DNA of 64,000 nt from Patiria miniata (GCF_015706575.1 NW_024037059.1:27042129-27106128); one strand, 5' to 3'; positions 12,601 through 23,635 are shown, counted from the first letter of the stretch. The notes: a model not told the origin generated them from the letters alone. Translations and numbers: made by a program.

Positions 12601-15600
12601 CTTAGCGTTCGTGGTAAGGAGTCTAAGAATGATTGGGTCTTTTTATCTTTATTTTCTCCGTTTAGTGTCATCCAAAACATTGCCGATGCAAGACCTAAGA
12701 CCAGATACTTACTGGCTGTAGACGATTCTCAGAACTCACTGGAGGAGATTGTAAAGGTAATGTAATCATTATTTCAAGTTGTTTTGAGACGCCCCAAATA
12801 TAATAGAAAGTGACTGAATTGCAACGGCTGTATTAATGTAAAAAATAAATAATTGTTGACATGCGGAGAACTTAATAGAATGTTCTTGTTTTAAAGGCCT
12901 AATTGCCACTAAAACAGTAAATCCTCTGTCTTTTATGGACTGTAGATGGACGAGCATTTGTGTCAATCACAGGCATGTCAACCTGTCTCAAATCACTGTT
13001 TTTTCCTCATGATCAGTCCAGATTAAGCTTAAAGTTGCACACCCCGTGCTCTTCGAAAATGGATTTTTTTTTTCTCTCAACAAATTTTCAACTTGTGTGT
13101 TGTGTTTTAATAACGAAAGAATTACTTTATTCCGATTTTTGGCATCTGCAACCCTCTGAAAAACGGCTTTTATTTTGTGCGCAAGTAGACTTGCCATGCG
13201 AGAACCAAATTATTGCCTGGCAGCTAATAATGTGAATTTTGTGAAGAAACAACTTAACTAATCGGCCGTGGAGTTTTTCATTCAATGTCTCATTCAAAAG
13301 TGAATAACTGTTATTTATTGTTAAGAAAATAGCAATTGAAAAAATAAATCTATTTTTTGAGGTAAAACTCAGATATGCATGGAAAAGGCATATTTAAGTT
13401 ATTTTAGAAGTTTCTTTCATAGACCCATTATTAATGGTAATTCAAAGTAAGAACTGGTTGAAATTGATCATTAATTGACAATCTGGTTTTGTTTCTGTGT
13501 ACCCAGTGCATAAGCACCAATCTCGGTAACGGCAAAGTCAAACACATCACCAAGGAGGATGCACTGCTCAGCAAGGGGCTTTCGGTGAGTTTGTCAATGG
13601 ATTCCTACTTATCTTCAGGAACATGTTGAGGATGAATTTTAATTCAGGCCATATATGTGTATCATGAGTGACACATTCTTTCAGAGTGAACTAAATATTG
13701 TTTGAGTGCCTTCGCTTGGTTGTTCACACACTACAATTCCAGATTCAAAACATTTACAGCATGGAATGATATCAAATTGTAACAATTTATCTTGTTATTT
13801 TTCTAACTCTGATTGGCAATTATATGGAAATATGTCTTGCACCTGTCATAATTTCACTTTGTTTCATGCTTTTCACCTTTATTCAAAATTTGGCTTGGAA
13901 AAAGCAATGTTTTTTTTCCTCCATTTCATTATATATGGTTTGCAGTGAGGTTTTGATGACAGTCTGGGAGGGGTGTGCATTTTCTTTACTCAAATTTACA
14001 TAAAATTCAGTATTGTATTGCCCCCTTTCAAGAATTTATTCCCCTCTTGCTTTATCACACTATCCAAAATCTCAGTGTTCAACCTGGGTTGACCAAACCC
14101 TGAGATTTGGCTACCCTTTTCACACAGGCAGGAATCTAACTTGGGTTGTACACTGGTCCAGCACTGTACAAGATGTAAACGTCAACTGTGGTCCAGACTA
14201 ATAAGGTTGTGAGGCTCTAACCATGCAAAAAAATTCAATTACTGCTGTATGAATTGGTAATAGTGTGAACAATATGCCATAGCTGCCTGGTGTTCGATCC
14301 AACCTGGTTCAGCTAACAGTAGATCTGTGTTAATTTCAACACGGGTAGGTGAGACGATAGTGTAAAAAGACCTCTAGGATTTTATTCATGCAGTACACAT
14401 GTACGTTTTTTTTTGTTGATTTCTAGCAACAAGACTTTGACATGCTGCTGACCAATCTTCGGATGGACGGCGTGTACACCAAGGAGAACATGAACATCCG
14501 CTGGGTGTCAGAGAGAGGCATCATTGAGAACATTCCTCAGATCATCCAAGAGTTTAAGGCTACGAGGGGTCTTCTGGTAAGTCCTGAACAGACTTTCATG
14601 CATCAATGTGGGTTTATTAGTGTTCACTCTAACTGTAGACTGATTCAGCGACATCCGTTTTCTGAGGTGGTACCAGGCTGGCGTGAGTCAAGTTCAGGTA
14701 ATACGCACGCACTCTGGGCTCCTTTGACCGAAACGGTTAGCAACATGTGCGTGCGAATCGTCTTTAAGAATGCGTGCGGCATGCGTGCGGACGTTGTTCC
14801 ACCTCAAGATCGGCTTCTAATTTTTTTATTTTTTTTATTTTTTTGGACAACCTTTTTTTTTGCATGGCAACCTTTTTGTATGAATTTGCTCAAGCCAGTA
14901 GCTTATTTGCGCGAGTCTTATGTGCCAGTCTAATTTTTAATTTGTTTAACCCTTACTCTCTGAGGGTAGTTTACTGCATGTCAGTTGGTTATGCCAATGC
15001 CCTCCAGCTGCAGTTTATTGGAGGATACTTTGTTGTAGCAGTGAAGGCTCCAATTGGCAGGAGTTGGAGGCCCTGGAGGGTACCTGATACTGACCAGCTG
15101 GGGGCACTTGATTGTTATCAGAGGACTCTCATTGTTCTCTGTGGCATGTATTGGAGTGCCTGTCCAGTTACCCTTGAAATGACATGGCAGATATTGGAGG
15201 GCCATGCAAAAAACATAGGAGATTTTCTTGAGGCACATATTGGCATGCGTTGGAGGGTCTAGTAGGGTAAGGGTTAATGTATAGCTCTGAGTGTACAAGA
15301 ATTACCGACTCAGGTACTGTGAAAATCCAGCTGCTGACCATACATTGTGTCCTTGGGCAAGCCACTTCACCCCCACTTGCCTCTCTCCACCCAGGAGTAT
15401 AAATGGGCACCGGCATTAGCTGGGGAGTAACCTGCAATGGACTGGCATTCAATCCAGGGGAAATATAAATATTCTCAGTCGTTTCATGCTACTGAAACCG
15501 GAGATAAACACCAGCCTGATGGGCCACATTGGCTTGGGACATACTTTACATACTTTTTTAGTACTGTTTATAAACGAACTGGGATTTTGTATACTTTGTT

Positions 15601-18600
15601 GAGTTATTTTTGTTAATTTTGGAACAACCAATAACTACAGCGAAATATCTTGCTGTCACAAAGCACTATCTCAGGGTAGCTGCCTCCTCAGTGAGATATT
15701 TTCCCACAAGCAGTTTTCTTAATTGTCGTTTGGTGATATTTTTTCGTTTTCCAGCCGATGCGAGGTTGTGTCCTGGGCCCCCCTGCCGTGGGCAAAACCT
15801 GTGTGGTGGCTGCACTGTGCAAGCATTATAAACTGCACCACATCAAGATTAAAGACGTCATCGATGAAGCTATTGAAGTTCTGGTAAGTGTCAACTGGGA
15901 GCAGATACCTCAATCATCAGAGTGGCCTGCTTAAGTGCCCCGAAACATTTTGAATTCTAGATGCTCTGTGGTGCAATCTGAGGCATTTCCTGGCCACTTT
16001 CCCTGACTTTTTAAGCAAAACTTTATCAGTTTTATTTTTTTTTCTTCTGAGTGGAACTTGTCACCGAGTGTTGTTTTGTCACCCAGTGTACGTGCCTGAT
16101 CATGTGCAATACTTGCTTGAAGTCCGAAAATTAGATCAAATTTAAATATGTAAAAAAAAATCACAGGTAAAGTGTAATTGTTGACTATTTAAAACATGGC
16201 TGCTCATAGAAACAACTTGCTGGGAAGTTAAATTGGCCCTTCCTCACCATCCTCTGTGAACTGGGTTTGAATCCCACCTAGGCTTACATGTGGATGGGGA
16301 TTTGAGTCCCTGGCCTTTTTAAGAAACAACATTCTAAGATTCACTCCTCTAAGACTTATTTTAACAACAGGAGAAGAGTGCAGCCAGAGCCGACGCTGAT
16401 GAGAACGAAGATGATGACGGCAAGGCACAAGAGGACCAGGAGTTACTGGAAGCCATCATGGAGAGCAAGGAATCCAATAACGGTAAGCTTTTTTGGAGCC
16501 GTGCATGCATGAACAAAGAGGGTGCTATAGGCTAACTCAGGATTGTCAAAACCTCTAAGGAAACCTCTAGTTACGCCCTGTCTATTTTCACATTCTCCCC
16601 TCAGCATCTCATCCAAACCAGGTCTGAACACAGACTCAAAATGGCAGACTGTTGTAGTCAGCCATTTAAAGTCTAATACCGGCCAATGCATGGATTGTCA
16701 GGTTGGCCTTTAATGAAGGGGTCAACCTAATTTAAATATCAACTTGGATACATACTCGTGCGTATTGCCTATGGGCTCCGTGCGCCGACTAAAGAGGGCG
16801 CCCTTTTACCTAGCAACAACGTCCGTTGGGTGGGACATTTCGCTGGTTGACGCGCACTCTTCCTTGTGTGTGACGCACGTACACCAGGGGATTTGTACTA
16901 TGTACACGCAGTGGCCGCGCTTCGCGGCAAATGAATTGCAGTCAGGCAAGATGGCGTCGGTCGGTCACCCCCAACTGTACTTCCTTTGCCGGTGAGGGGG
17001 TACTTGTGAACGGAGTGGATATCTCCATTCTGCGTGTGCTTGTTAGCTCAACCAATAAGATCTACAGGTACGAAAAGTTGTCACACTGTGCACAGCAACC
17101 CATAAGATCTCAGAAGCACGAGGCTGTTCCCTGTCCTCATATACACATGTGTCTTGAGGTCATTTGTCCGGTCTAATTTAGTGTTGTATTCGAGTCCATC
17201 ACAAGGCCCTGCAAGTCCTCACAAGTCCATCACAAGTAGTCCAATTCCAATTTAAATCACAAGCTATTCAAATGAGCTTTGACAAAGGCATTCCATTGTT
17301 ATTGTTCATCCCTTGTTACTTGTGACTGGACTTGTGAATGGACTTTTGATTTACTTGTTACTGTACTTGTGATGGACTCGAAAGCACTGGTCTAATTCAA
17401 ACCTTGCTTGAAAACAAGGACTAGTCCAGTATTTCCAGTGAATGTTTTCACACCAAGCAAAACGGCTGAATCTGCTCATGCGCTTGAATTTTTTTTTGTA
17501 TGGAAATATTACCCCTTTCAGGTTACCCTTTTTAAGTATTTCAATTATAGAAACTCAGAAGGCAAACTTATGGTTAAACTGTAAACATTTTCAACCGTTT
17601 ACTCTATTTGCCCAAACAGAGAGGCAATTTCCACAGTCAAATTTGATACTGTAGACTTGTGAATTAGTCAAAAGAAATTGACGATTTTAACAAATTGCTA
17701 GTGTAAATTTATTTTGGATGTTTTTGTGTCGAATTTCAACCCTCTGGAGACGATCTGAATGAAGCGATGTATGATATGTACACAATTTTGTAGCAGAGTT
17801 TGACTTAATAGCAAGATTTATATCATTCTGGGGTTTTTTCTTGTGACTATTTCTTAGGTCGCATCGAGGACCAGTACATCCTTCGCTTTTACCGTGACAA
17901 GCTTCATTCCATGCCGTGCCAGAACCAAGGCTTTATACTTGACGGCTTCCCTAAGACTATGGAGCAGGCTAAGGAACTCTTTGCTGGTAAGGATCTAGGG
18001 GAGGGGAAGGGGTGAGGAAGGGGTAGGAGGGAGGAAGGGGTAGGGGGATTATGTCAGGAAGGGGAAAAGGGAGGGGTGGGGACTGGGAAGTGACTGATCG
18101 ATTCAGCATACCTCATGGAGTTTGTTGGGGGGTTTCACCAGTTAGAATAATAAAAAGTTAATCAACTAAAAATCTAGCATTACTACCCCTGCTGATTGAA
18201 CCATGAATCATTTTGAAATGTTCCCTCCTAACACCCTCCAAGTGTGCTGAGGATTATTTTATTTCTTCGTGCTGTTACTGGATACATTTGTGTAACTGGT
18301 GAGCAAGGGTGAAAACTTAATGTGGACAAAATGTGTTGGTGGTTAGCTACCAACAGCGCTTTACCTTTTCTTTACAATATTTCGTGCAAGCGATAATTCA
18401 CTAAGGGGCAATGGCACCTTATTTCTTGGTAGGAAAAAAAACAATTTCAGCGAAGCATCTTTTATCAATCATAATCAGCCACTTGATCCCCAATGGGAGT
18501 CCAGCCCCATTTTTTTACCACTTGACGCTGGGAATAGTTTTGGCCGAAAAACATCATTTTTGAAAAAGAGAAGATATATCAGCCAAATTTTAAAAGTAAG

Positions 18601-21600
18601 TCAAACACAACTAACACTAACTCATGAGAGTCCTTTGCAATTTTTGTACAATACTTCTCACCGTACCTTCATATTTTGCAACACTCTGAGGCCCCGCCAC
18701 GGAGCGATTTTTGCTAGGATGACAGGCTGTGTACAGCAGCCAAGTTCAAGTTCAACACACGGTGTGTACAAAAATAATGAGAACCACTGACGTGCACACA
18801 CATCCACCGCCGGAGACTCTGGGAAAGCTTGATCATATAACCCATCACCTGGCCATGCGAATATACATTGCCAGATCGTGTTTACATGTCCTCGTGCGTT
18901 TACTGGTTATTAGAAACTTACACAACATTTGTTTGTGCTCAATGAAATTCAACGTTCACTTTTACAAAGGAAGAATGAAACTATTGATCTTTTCATCTTT
19001 GTTTTTCAACAGCTGAGGATGAAGAGGAGCAAGATGAGAACAGCAAGGTGCCCATCTATGACAAGACCACCATGCCGGAGCTAGTGGCCTCCTTGGAAGC
19101 ACCGGACGACTTCTTGAAGAAGCGAGTCATGAACCTCCCTGAGAATACGGTGGCTGGTACCCACAACAACGAGGAAGGCTTGATCCGACGGCTGACGGAG
19201 TACCGGGCAGTCAATGAGGAGGACACCACCGTGCTTAACTACTTTGACGAACTGGAGATCCACCCTGAACATATTGGTGAGTAACTGCTTAGTAATTGGT
19301 GGAATAAGGATTTACATTTGTATTTGCACTTTGCTAAGAAATTATATGTAATATGTTTAGGGCCCAATTTCGCAAACAGACAACGTTGCTTATCCAAAAT
19401 CAGTGGATAATCAGTCATATGCATGGTATGCCATTTTGGCTGGTAACCTGTCTTTGCTGAGGAAGAATTGTCTGTACTTCGCAAATTTCTGTGCTTGGCA
19501 GCCCTGTGCAATAGGCCCTGGCCATGTTTCACGTACAAGTTAAATATGCACGGATTGGTTACCAGTGCGCTAGTCTACTACGCATGCACTTTACGAAGCA
19601 ATTGTATAACTAGCGCACGGGGGTAGTGCGCACGCGCGAACATCGCCCTAGCTAGCAGCATGCAGCAGCTACATGAAAAGATGGGGCACAACAACATTTT
19701 GCCGAGAAGAAACATATGCATAACTTCATGAAATTTTTGTGAATGTATATGAGGTATAGTAAAAGAAATGAAACATGGTTTAGAGTTTGGGATTTTCGCC
19801 TCGGGAACTAGTTTTCAACTTCCAATACCTCAGGGAGCTAATATCGACTATCAAACCTCAAACCATGTTTTATTTGTATACCGTAATTCATTTAATTTTG
19901 ATCAAATGCTGGTATGTCAATGATGGTTGGACTAGTCTAACTGACTATTTGTGACCAGCCTAATGGGGATGGTTGCATCGCTGGTTACCAATGGCCGTGT
20001 GCATCATAACACACAGCAGGGAACCAGGACCAAGAAGTTTGGGTGACGTTTGGACCAGTGTTTGGCTAGTGAAATTTGCATGTTACTATCAATTGGCAGG
20101 TGTAAGTAACATCATGAATAAACTGGTACTTGACCAATGGTCCTTGATTGAACTTGTTCATGTCTCCTCCCTGAATCCAGACATGACCAAGGAGGTGGAC
20201 CCCAACAACGCCACCATCGTGGAGCAGGTCGTCAAGATCATGGGGGAGCCCCGCAACTACGGCCCCACCTCGGATGAAGTCGAGGAGATGGAGCGCACCG
20301 AGACGGAGAAACGACTCAAGAAGGAGCAGGAGGAGAAAGAGGAACGAGAGAGGCAGGAGGCAGAGGAGTCAGCGCTCAGAGATCAGAGAGAGAAGGAATG
20401 GGTGAGTGCAGCCAAGCCACTGCGGCGACAGTGAAGGGTACCAATCAAATCCAGCCTAGACAATATCGGCTTTCAGGCCAATGAAATTCTGAACATACTT
20501 TAGCTTTACGCATGCTTTAATCATGCCAGTGCAAGTGTGTGAGAAGAGCTACAGCCGAACCACCGAACAGAACTAAAATTTGTCGAACATAGCACTCCGA
20601 ACCGAACTGAATTGTTCAGTTTGGATATTGAGAAACGCAATTTTTAGTGTCGCGTATTTTTAACAGTGCAATCAAAATAATCTAAACTTGCACCATAAAA
20701 TTATCAAATTTTACTTCTACTTAAAACAGAAGGATATTTTAGGCAAACAGTACTGACTTGGTTTGCCAACGCTTCTTATGCTCTTAATCTCCATCAATGT
20801 GAAAGAAAAAAAATATGAAAGGGGTAAATTTTCTGATGGTTTTTGATGTCAAAATTGTTGAGATGTGTTTTTGGTAAGACAAAAATGGGCTATACGGACA
20901 TGTTTTTTACATACGGAACTCAACTCTCTGAAACATTTTGCACTTCGAGCACGTAAAAAACATGATTTTGTTTTTTTTCGCGTGGTAAGGCAGCGGCAGT
21001 GTGGCATAACCAGGTTTATTCTGGCACGGGAATGATTCCTACAAATTAAGGTAAACTAAAGGTTTATTACGCACAAAGACGATTATCAGGTATCGTCACA
21101 CAGCAACTCAATTTGATGTTCTAATCTGCTGCAAAATTCGAGCTGAACCAATGTTCAGATAAAAATTGCAAAACCGAAACGAACCGAACCTGAGGTATAG
21201 TCCCGCAAGAACTCAATTTGACGTTCTGATTTGCCGCCAAACTGGAACTGAACTAATGTTCGGATAAAAATTGCTGACCCGAATTGAACCCGAACCGAAC
21301 CTGAGGGCTCACTTTCAGCACTATGCATGAGATATGCTCAGAATTTCTTGGATCCAAGTTTCGATAGCATTTACTGCTGAAGTAGCTCAGCTGCTATTGT
21401 AGTGGACTGGCTGCGTTTGGGGAACATAAATTAAATCCAGACAAGTGTGGGAAGGACAATACATGTGCACCCTGGTCCATGCAAAGTTTGAAACGAGTAC
21501 ACAAACTACTAGTTCGAATGTGCACAAACCAATCAGAGACTTTATCTGAGCATAGGTGAACAGACGCAACGGTGCTCCACTAGTACCCTTATTCTCTCTA

Positions 21601-23635
21601 TCTTCTTCACAGTTGATGGGTTACTCATGCACAAAGCTCCAGTATTTAAGCTGTCGGGCTCTGTGACTAATTTGTTGATTATAAGTCCTTCAATTGCAAC
21701 ATTCTGTTCTTACTTCTTCTTTTTTTGCCCTCAGGCGGAGAGACTTGAGGAGGTCAAACGTCAGGAGACAGAGCAGCTAGAGAACCAGTCCATTCCACTG
21801 CGTAACTACCTGATGAAGCATGTCATGCCGTCCTTGACCCAGGGATTGATCGAGTGCTGTAAAGCCAGGCCAGATGATGCCATCGACTTCCTGGTAAGAA
21901 ATCTCAATGTAAACCCTCTGCATTCGGCAGCAAACTGCGAGGTGTTTTTGTGTTATTTTAATTCAGTAAAATTGAATGCACAAGAGGTCAAGCCATGCGT
22001 ATCTCTGTGGAACATCAGCACACTCACTCCATTGTTTGATTGTGCCCTAAAGTAAAGTCCAGTTTGCTTAATTTGTTTAACTACTCCAACATTTTCGGCC
22101 AAAAAAATAATATTTCACAAGTTCCTCCTTCCCCTTTAAAAAGAGTTGAACTATTGACCCTGAAATCCTAGCAAAAAAATTTAGTCCCTCTGTTGTTTGT
22201 CTAATAAAATCCTTACAGTGAGTTTAGCTGGCCAGCAGGGCATGAATAATCATTCATCCTGTCGACAAGACTTGTCAGCAAGCTCAAGTGACAGTTTTCT
22301 GACTATAACACCCCAAATTGATAGACAGCACTTAAATTGGTAGCATGGATTTGGACCCCTTTCCCTATTCAAAGGTGTACTGTAATTAACAGTACGACCG
22401 TGGAACCGTGGGTATTTAAAAAAGGACAGTGAGGCATAAAGATGGCACCTCCCCGTGACCGCATGAGGGCGCTGTTATTGTTGGCGTGAGGTGGGGGATC
22501 TTTTAGACTGAAATAGGTTATAAAATTGGGCGTTAACGTTCACCCGAGTTATGTTAAGTGCACTGTATACTCGTTGCTGCCCAAGAGCTAGTGAGAAAAC
22601 ATTTCACAAGGTTTAGTGGGTGGGACAACCTCCTGAAGATGTCTTGTAACTGAACCACTGACCTTGGGGTCAGCTGACTGGTTTGAATCCAATATAGCAG
22701 CAGTTACCTGTTCCCATCTTTCCTACAGATATTACAGCATATTTCATCAATGAAATTACATTTGGTTCTTTTTTGGCAGAAGGATTATTTTAAAACTCTT
22801 TCCTGGAAGTACTTCTGTCAATTCAGGATATTACTTTAAAAAAATGCTAAGTTGAATCCTTTATTGGTAGGGTAAAGAGTTTTAGCCTTATGCTTAAAGG
22901 GAATATACAACATTTGCAAACATCGAAAAATAAAACTACCAAGTTTTTACGAAATACCTTACTAGGATGTTGGTAAATGACAGTCTCAAGCATCTTGTAA
23001 AATTATGGCACCTGGTGTGAAGTCATTTTCAAGAAAATGGTATTTTTGTAAACATTTCCAACGGTGGTCGGCCGACCAGCGTTGGAAAAACTTAACTATT
23101 TTTCAACTACTGCTCCAAATTTACCATTTGTTCAGTCCAAATTTTGTTTGCTATTGGTTACATGTTCATGAACGGGTGCAGGCCAGCTAGACTGGTTCCC
23201 TTGCCTTACAATATTTTCCATCATCTATAAATTGATCCATTTTATCTTTTGTGGAGTCAGGGAACCAGACTACTTGAATTTTTTTGTTTTTCTTGGTTTT
23301 TCCAACCTTTTCGAACACAAAACTTAAAAAATGTCAGCGTAACAATATTTGATCTATTATACTAACCTCTCAAATAGTCCATTTCTGAAAATTACAGCAA
23401 AAGCCAATGATGTACATTCCCTTTAACTCTCTATGCCTGGTAATCCTTCCAGTCAAAGTCATCTGCTTCAGCGTTGTATCTCATAAATACCTGGAGCTAA
23501 TACTGGTGATGGGTCAGGATTTCCCCTCTCTCTATTTTTGACGGTGGATTTATTTACCGACCGTGATTAATCTTTGTTTCAATTTCCTTTGTGCAGGCGG
23601 AGTATCTGTTCCGGAACAACCCACAGGTGGATTAG
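691..23635 (+). CDS. AK7: Adenylate kinase 7 (axonemal/ciliary, SDR-like + ADK + Dpy-30), 17 coding exons
   Basis: The 17 coding exons are 691-786, 4363-4539, 5104-5212, 8234-8328, 8816-8926, 10861-10944, 11378-11466, 12666-12756, 13507-13584, 14427-14576, 15755-15883, 16371-16482, 17858-17986, 19013-19276, 20181-20401, 21735-21893 and 23597-23635. All introns are GT-AG and all phases match. They sum to 2133 nt, a 710-aa protein, against about 723 aa in human AK7. Residues 1-360 are the Rossmann/SDR-like N-terminal region. The adenylate kinase P-loop GPPAVGKT is at 368-375, an acidic insert follows near 404-445, and the ADK signature DGFPKT is at 469-474. A charged Glu/Lys/Arg coiled stretch (about 605-660) leads to a C-terminal Dpy-30 motif (about 665-705), which in this family docks to axonemal structures. 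The enzyme interconverts ATP+AMP and 2 ADP and supports ciliary and flagellar motility. The start is fixed by the family-typical acidic opening MAEEE. No exon is broken, so the gene looks functional. Confidence 0.96.
1041..1157. repeat. Short inverted-repeat (MITE-like) in AK7 intron 1
   Basis: Arms beginning GTGCTGCCTTTTTCAGATGT (1041) and ending in the complementary ATCTGAAAAAGGCAGCAC (1157) enclose about 50 bp. The pair could fold into a hairpin and looks like a small MITE. No clear target duplication was seen. Confidence 0.6.
1216..1246. repeat. Perfect 14-bp hairpin (3-nt loop)
   Basis: CTATGAGGCTCCAC (1216-1229) is followed by a GTA loop and its exact complement (1233-1246). It lies in AK7 intron 1. 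A second, weaker hairpin with TCTGGCCGTAC arms lies at 1763-1805. Confidence 0.6.
2600..3945. mobile_element. Foldback element interrupted by a nested hAT-like MITE
   Basis: Sequence at about 2600-2820 (ending at the text for 'cttctccacacc') is repeated as its reverse complement at about 3132-3307, with further arm sequence at 3928-3945 beyond a nested insertion. The two halves carry matching blocks such as GGGGCGCTAGAACC and CACCTACTGGCTTCTCCAC. A smaller inverted repeat (TGTTTCATGACAAGGCG) lies in the loop near 2818-2886. The right arm has been split by the element at 3316-3919. No coding capacity was found. Confidence 0.6.
3316..3919. mobile_element. hAT-like MITE filled with CGAGTAC tandem repeats
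   Basis: Terminal inverted repeats CAGTGTTGTAG...CTACAACACTG are flanked by an 8-bp near-duplication, CCAGTTAG on the left (3308-3315) and CCTGTTAG on the right (3920-3927). An 8-bp duplication with CAGTG ends fits a non-autonomous hAT element. Both subterminal regions consist of degenerate GAGTAC units, in inverted orientation on the two sides. Apparent ORFs here are repeat translations. Confidence 0.7.
3972..4190. repeat. Inverted-repeat (MITE-like) upstream of AK7 exon 2
   Basis: GTGACCTACTGAGGAGTTAAG on the left and the near-complement of that block around 4155-4186 on the right form arms of roughly 40 bp around an AT-rich loop. It lies about 170 bp before the exon 2 acceptor. Confidence 0.55.
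4696..4880 (+). mobile_element. tRNA-derived SINE
   Basis: Internal RNA polymerase III-type promoter boxes are visible: box A TGGTCGAGTGG and box B GGTTCGAGTCC. Around them is a degenerate tRNA-like body that resembles a serine tRNA in its CTAGAAA anticodon-loop sequence. The cloverleaf is imperfect and a non-tRNA tail follows, so this reads as a SINE and not a working tRNA gene. It lies in AK7 intron 2. Confidence 0.55.
5266..5410 (+). repeat. Dispersed repeat starting GGGCCCAATTTCAT
   Basis: The start GGGCCCAATTTCATGG and the repeated TGTGCTAA blocks resemble a degenerate copy of the repeat at 19358-19520, which begins GGGCCCAATTTCGC. I associate this type with echinoderm genomic DNA from memory, which is a weak basis. 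No target duplication was found. Confidence 0.35.
5460..5922. mobile_element. TTAA-type (piggyBac-like) MITE
   Basis: The element is bounded by TTAA (5460-5463) and TTAA (5919-5922) with TIRs CCCTAAAAAGGCC and its complement GGCCCTTTTAGGG. Long G and C runs lie just inside both ends. TTAA duplications with ends starting CCC are characteristic of piggyBac-type elements. There is no coding capacity. It sits in AK7 intron 3. Confidence 0.7.
6015..7112. mobile_element. Foldback-like element with minisatellite terminal inverted repeats
   Basis: The left end carries 12 tandem copies of a unit built on CCAACTCGGACCCA (about 6028-6232). The right end carries 10 copies of the reverse complement, TGGGTCCGAGTTGG (about 6928-7097). 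Outside the arrays short flanks also match in inverted orientation. The ~700-bp centre is AT-rich with no supported gene. Units of 15-17 bp differ mainly in a 1-3 base linker. The architecture, long TIRs made of tandem repeats, is that of foldback (FB/Galileo-type) transposons. It is in AK7 intron 3. Confidence 0.65.
7533..7735 (+). repeat. Dispersed repeat family, copy 1 (second copy at 62712-62905)
   Basis: The segment starting CATTCCTATTGGTCGAGAGC is shared over about 200 bp with 62712-62905, with scattered differences and matching blocks to the end (TTTTCCAGTGTCACA, GTTCACRATCCTCACGT). It contains a CACGTG E-box. No clear TIR was found. Confidence 0.65.
7970..8109. repeat. 140-bp near-perfect palindrome before AK7 exon 4
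   Basis: Two 70-bp arms are symmetric about 8039/8040, with the centre reading TGCTGATAATTATCAGCA. The inner ~43 bp of each arm is an exact complement. It ends about 125 bp upstream of the exon 4 acceptor at 8234. It is probably a small hairpin-type MITE. Confidence 0.75.
9061..9476. mobile_element. 416-bp foldback MITE with 5-bp target duplication
   Basis: The element is almost wholly palindromic, with two arms of about 205 bp and a short centre near 9268. TIRs start GGCAATTCCACGG. It is flanked by ATAAG on both sides (9056-9060 and 9477-9481). It lies in AK7 intron 5, in the sense strand of transcription, so the pre-mRNA would fold into a very long hairpin. Confidence 0.75.
9995..10131. 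repeat. Inverted repeat next to MITE copy 1
   Basis: The left arm, with ACTAGCCTCCCTCGGTGATC and GGAGCATTCCATTT, is complemented on the right, which reads AGAATGCTCCATGGATCACC and CACCACAAG. The centre is near 10062. It abuts the TTAA element that begins at 10133. Confidence 0.6.
10133..10653 (+). mobile_element. TTAA MITE family 'palindrome-core', copy 1
   Basis: It is bounded by TTAA (10133-10136; 10650-10653). The ends AGGGAATATACAACATTTGC and, on the other side, the complement of AGGGAATGTACATCATTGGC form imperfect TIRs. In the middle is a self-complementary core, GGTCGGCYGACC within a 28-bp palindrome. About 520 bp long, without coding capacity. It is in AK7 intron 5. Copies lie at 11970, 22894, 24875, 44114 and 60898. 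Confidence 0.8.
11970..12501 (-). mobile_element. TTAA MITE family 'palindrome-core', copy 2 (inverted)
   Basis: Same family as 10133-10653 but in the opposite orientation, bounded by TTAA at 11970-11973 and 12498-12501. It lies in AK7 intron 7, so copies 1 and 2 are complementary and bracket exons 6 and 7. Confidence 0.8.
14946..15277. mobile_element. TTAA MITE with interspersed TTGGAGG motifs
   Basis: Bounded by TTAA (14946-14949; 15274-15277) with short TIRs CCCTTAC and GTAAGGG. The 332-bp interior carries at least five TTGGAG-type motifs at irregular spacing. TTAA plus CCC ends suggest a piggyBac-like origin. It is in AK7 intron 10 and creates a spurious open frame on the + strand. Confidence 0.6.
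15317..15465 (+). mobile_element. SINE 3' fragment
   Basis: Contains the tail-type sequence CCTTGGGCAAGCCACTTCAC and, further on, CACCCAGGAGTATAAATGGG. I recognise this sequence type from tRNA-derived SINEs of marine animals. The tRNA-like head is not visible here, so it is likely a truncated copy. It is in AK7 intron 10. Confidence 0.45.
15938..16010 (+). mobile_element. Relic of the GGGCGGATCC hAT-like MITE
   Basis: TTCTAGATGCTCTGTGGTGC and the next ~50 bp match the interior of the elements at 28351-28663 and 30930-31256 at roughly 80-90%. The TIRs are not preserved. It is in AK7 intron 11. Confidence 0.5.
17179..17389. mobile_element. hAT-like MITE with 8-bp target duplication
   Basis: Ends are TAGTGTTGTATTCGAGTCC and the complement of CAGTGCTTTCGAGTCC. 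It is flanked by GTCTAATT on both sides (17171-17178 and 17390-17397). The interior repeats CACAAGTCC. It belongs to the same CAGTGTTGTA-ended type as 3316-3919. AK7 intron 12. Confidence 0.75.
17995..18091 (+). repeat. G-rich tract with quadruplex potential just after AK7 exon 13
   Basis: Starting 8 nt after the exon 13 donor (17987), about 100 nt carry many GGG/GGGG runs (AGGGGAAGGGG, GGGGTAGGGGG, GGGTGGGG) separated by short loops. The run pattern satisfies a loose G-quadruplex rule several times on the transcribed sense strand. Confidence 0.6.
19358..19520 (+). repeat. Dispersed repeat starting GGGCCCAATTTCGC
   Basis: Resembles the repeat at 5266-5410. It lies in AK7 intron 14, and its right end carries a weak complementary block (TAGGCCCTGGCC). 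Assignment as a degenerate copy is tentative. Confidence 0.35.
20548..21310. repeat. GAACCGAAC-rich repeat with a ~115-bp internal duplication
   Basis: The region contains repeated CCGAACCGAAC-type blocks at both ends (near 20560-20620 and 21170-21300). A tandem duplication, visible as two copies of CAACTCAATTTGATGTTCT / GAACTCAATTTGACGTTCT, begins near 21088 and 21195. It is probably a decayed MITE in AK7 intron 15. There is no coding potential. Confidence 0.45.
22894..23426 (+). mobile_element. TTAA MITE family 'palindrome-core', copy 3
   Basis: Bounded by TTAA at 22894-22897 and 23423-23426, in the same orientation as copy 1. The core palindrome is GGTCGGCCGACC. It is in AK7 intron 16, about 170 bp before the last exon. 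Confidence 0.8.

Noticed and set aside
14442..15262. Two overlapping 160-codon frames on the + strand
   Set aside because: The first is AK7 exon 10 read into its intron; the second runs across intron sequence and a TTAA MITE.
22640..22710. tRNA-like box B sequence GGTTTGAATCC
   Set aside because: No box A at proper distance and no folding; probably chance or a very old SINE trace.
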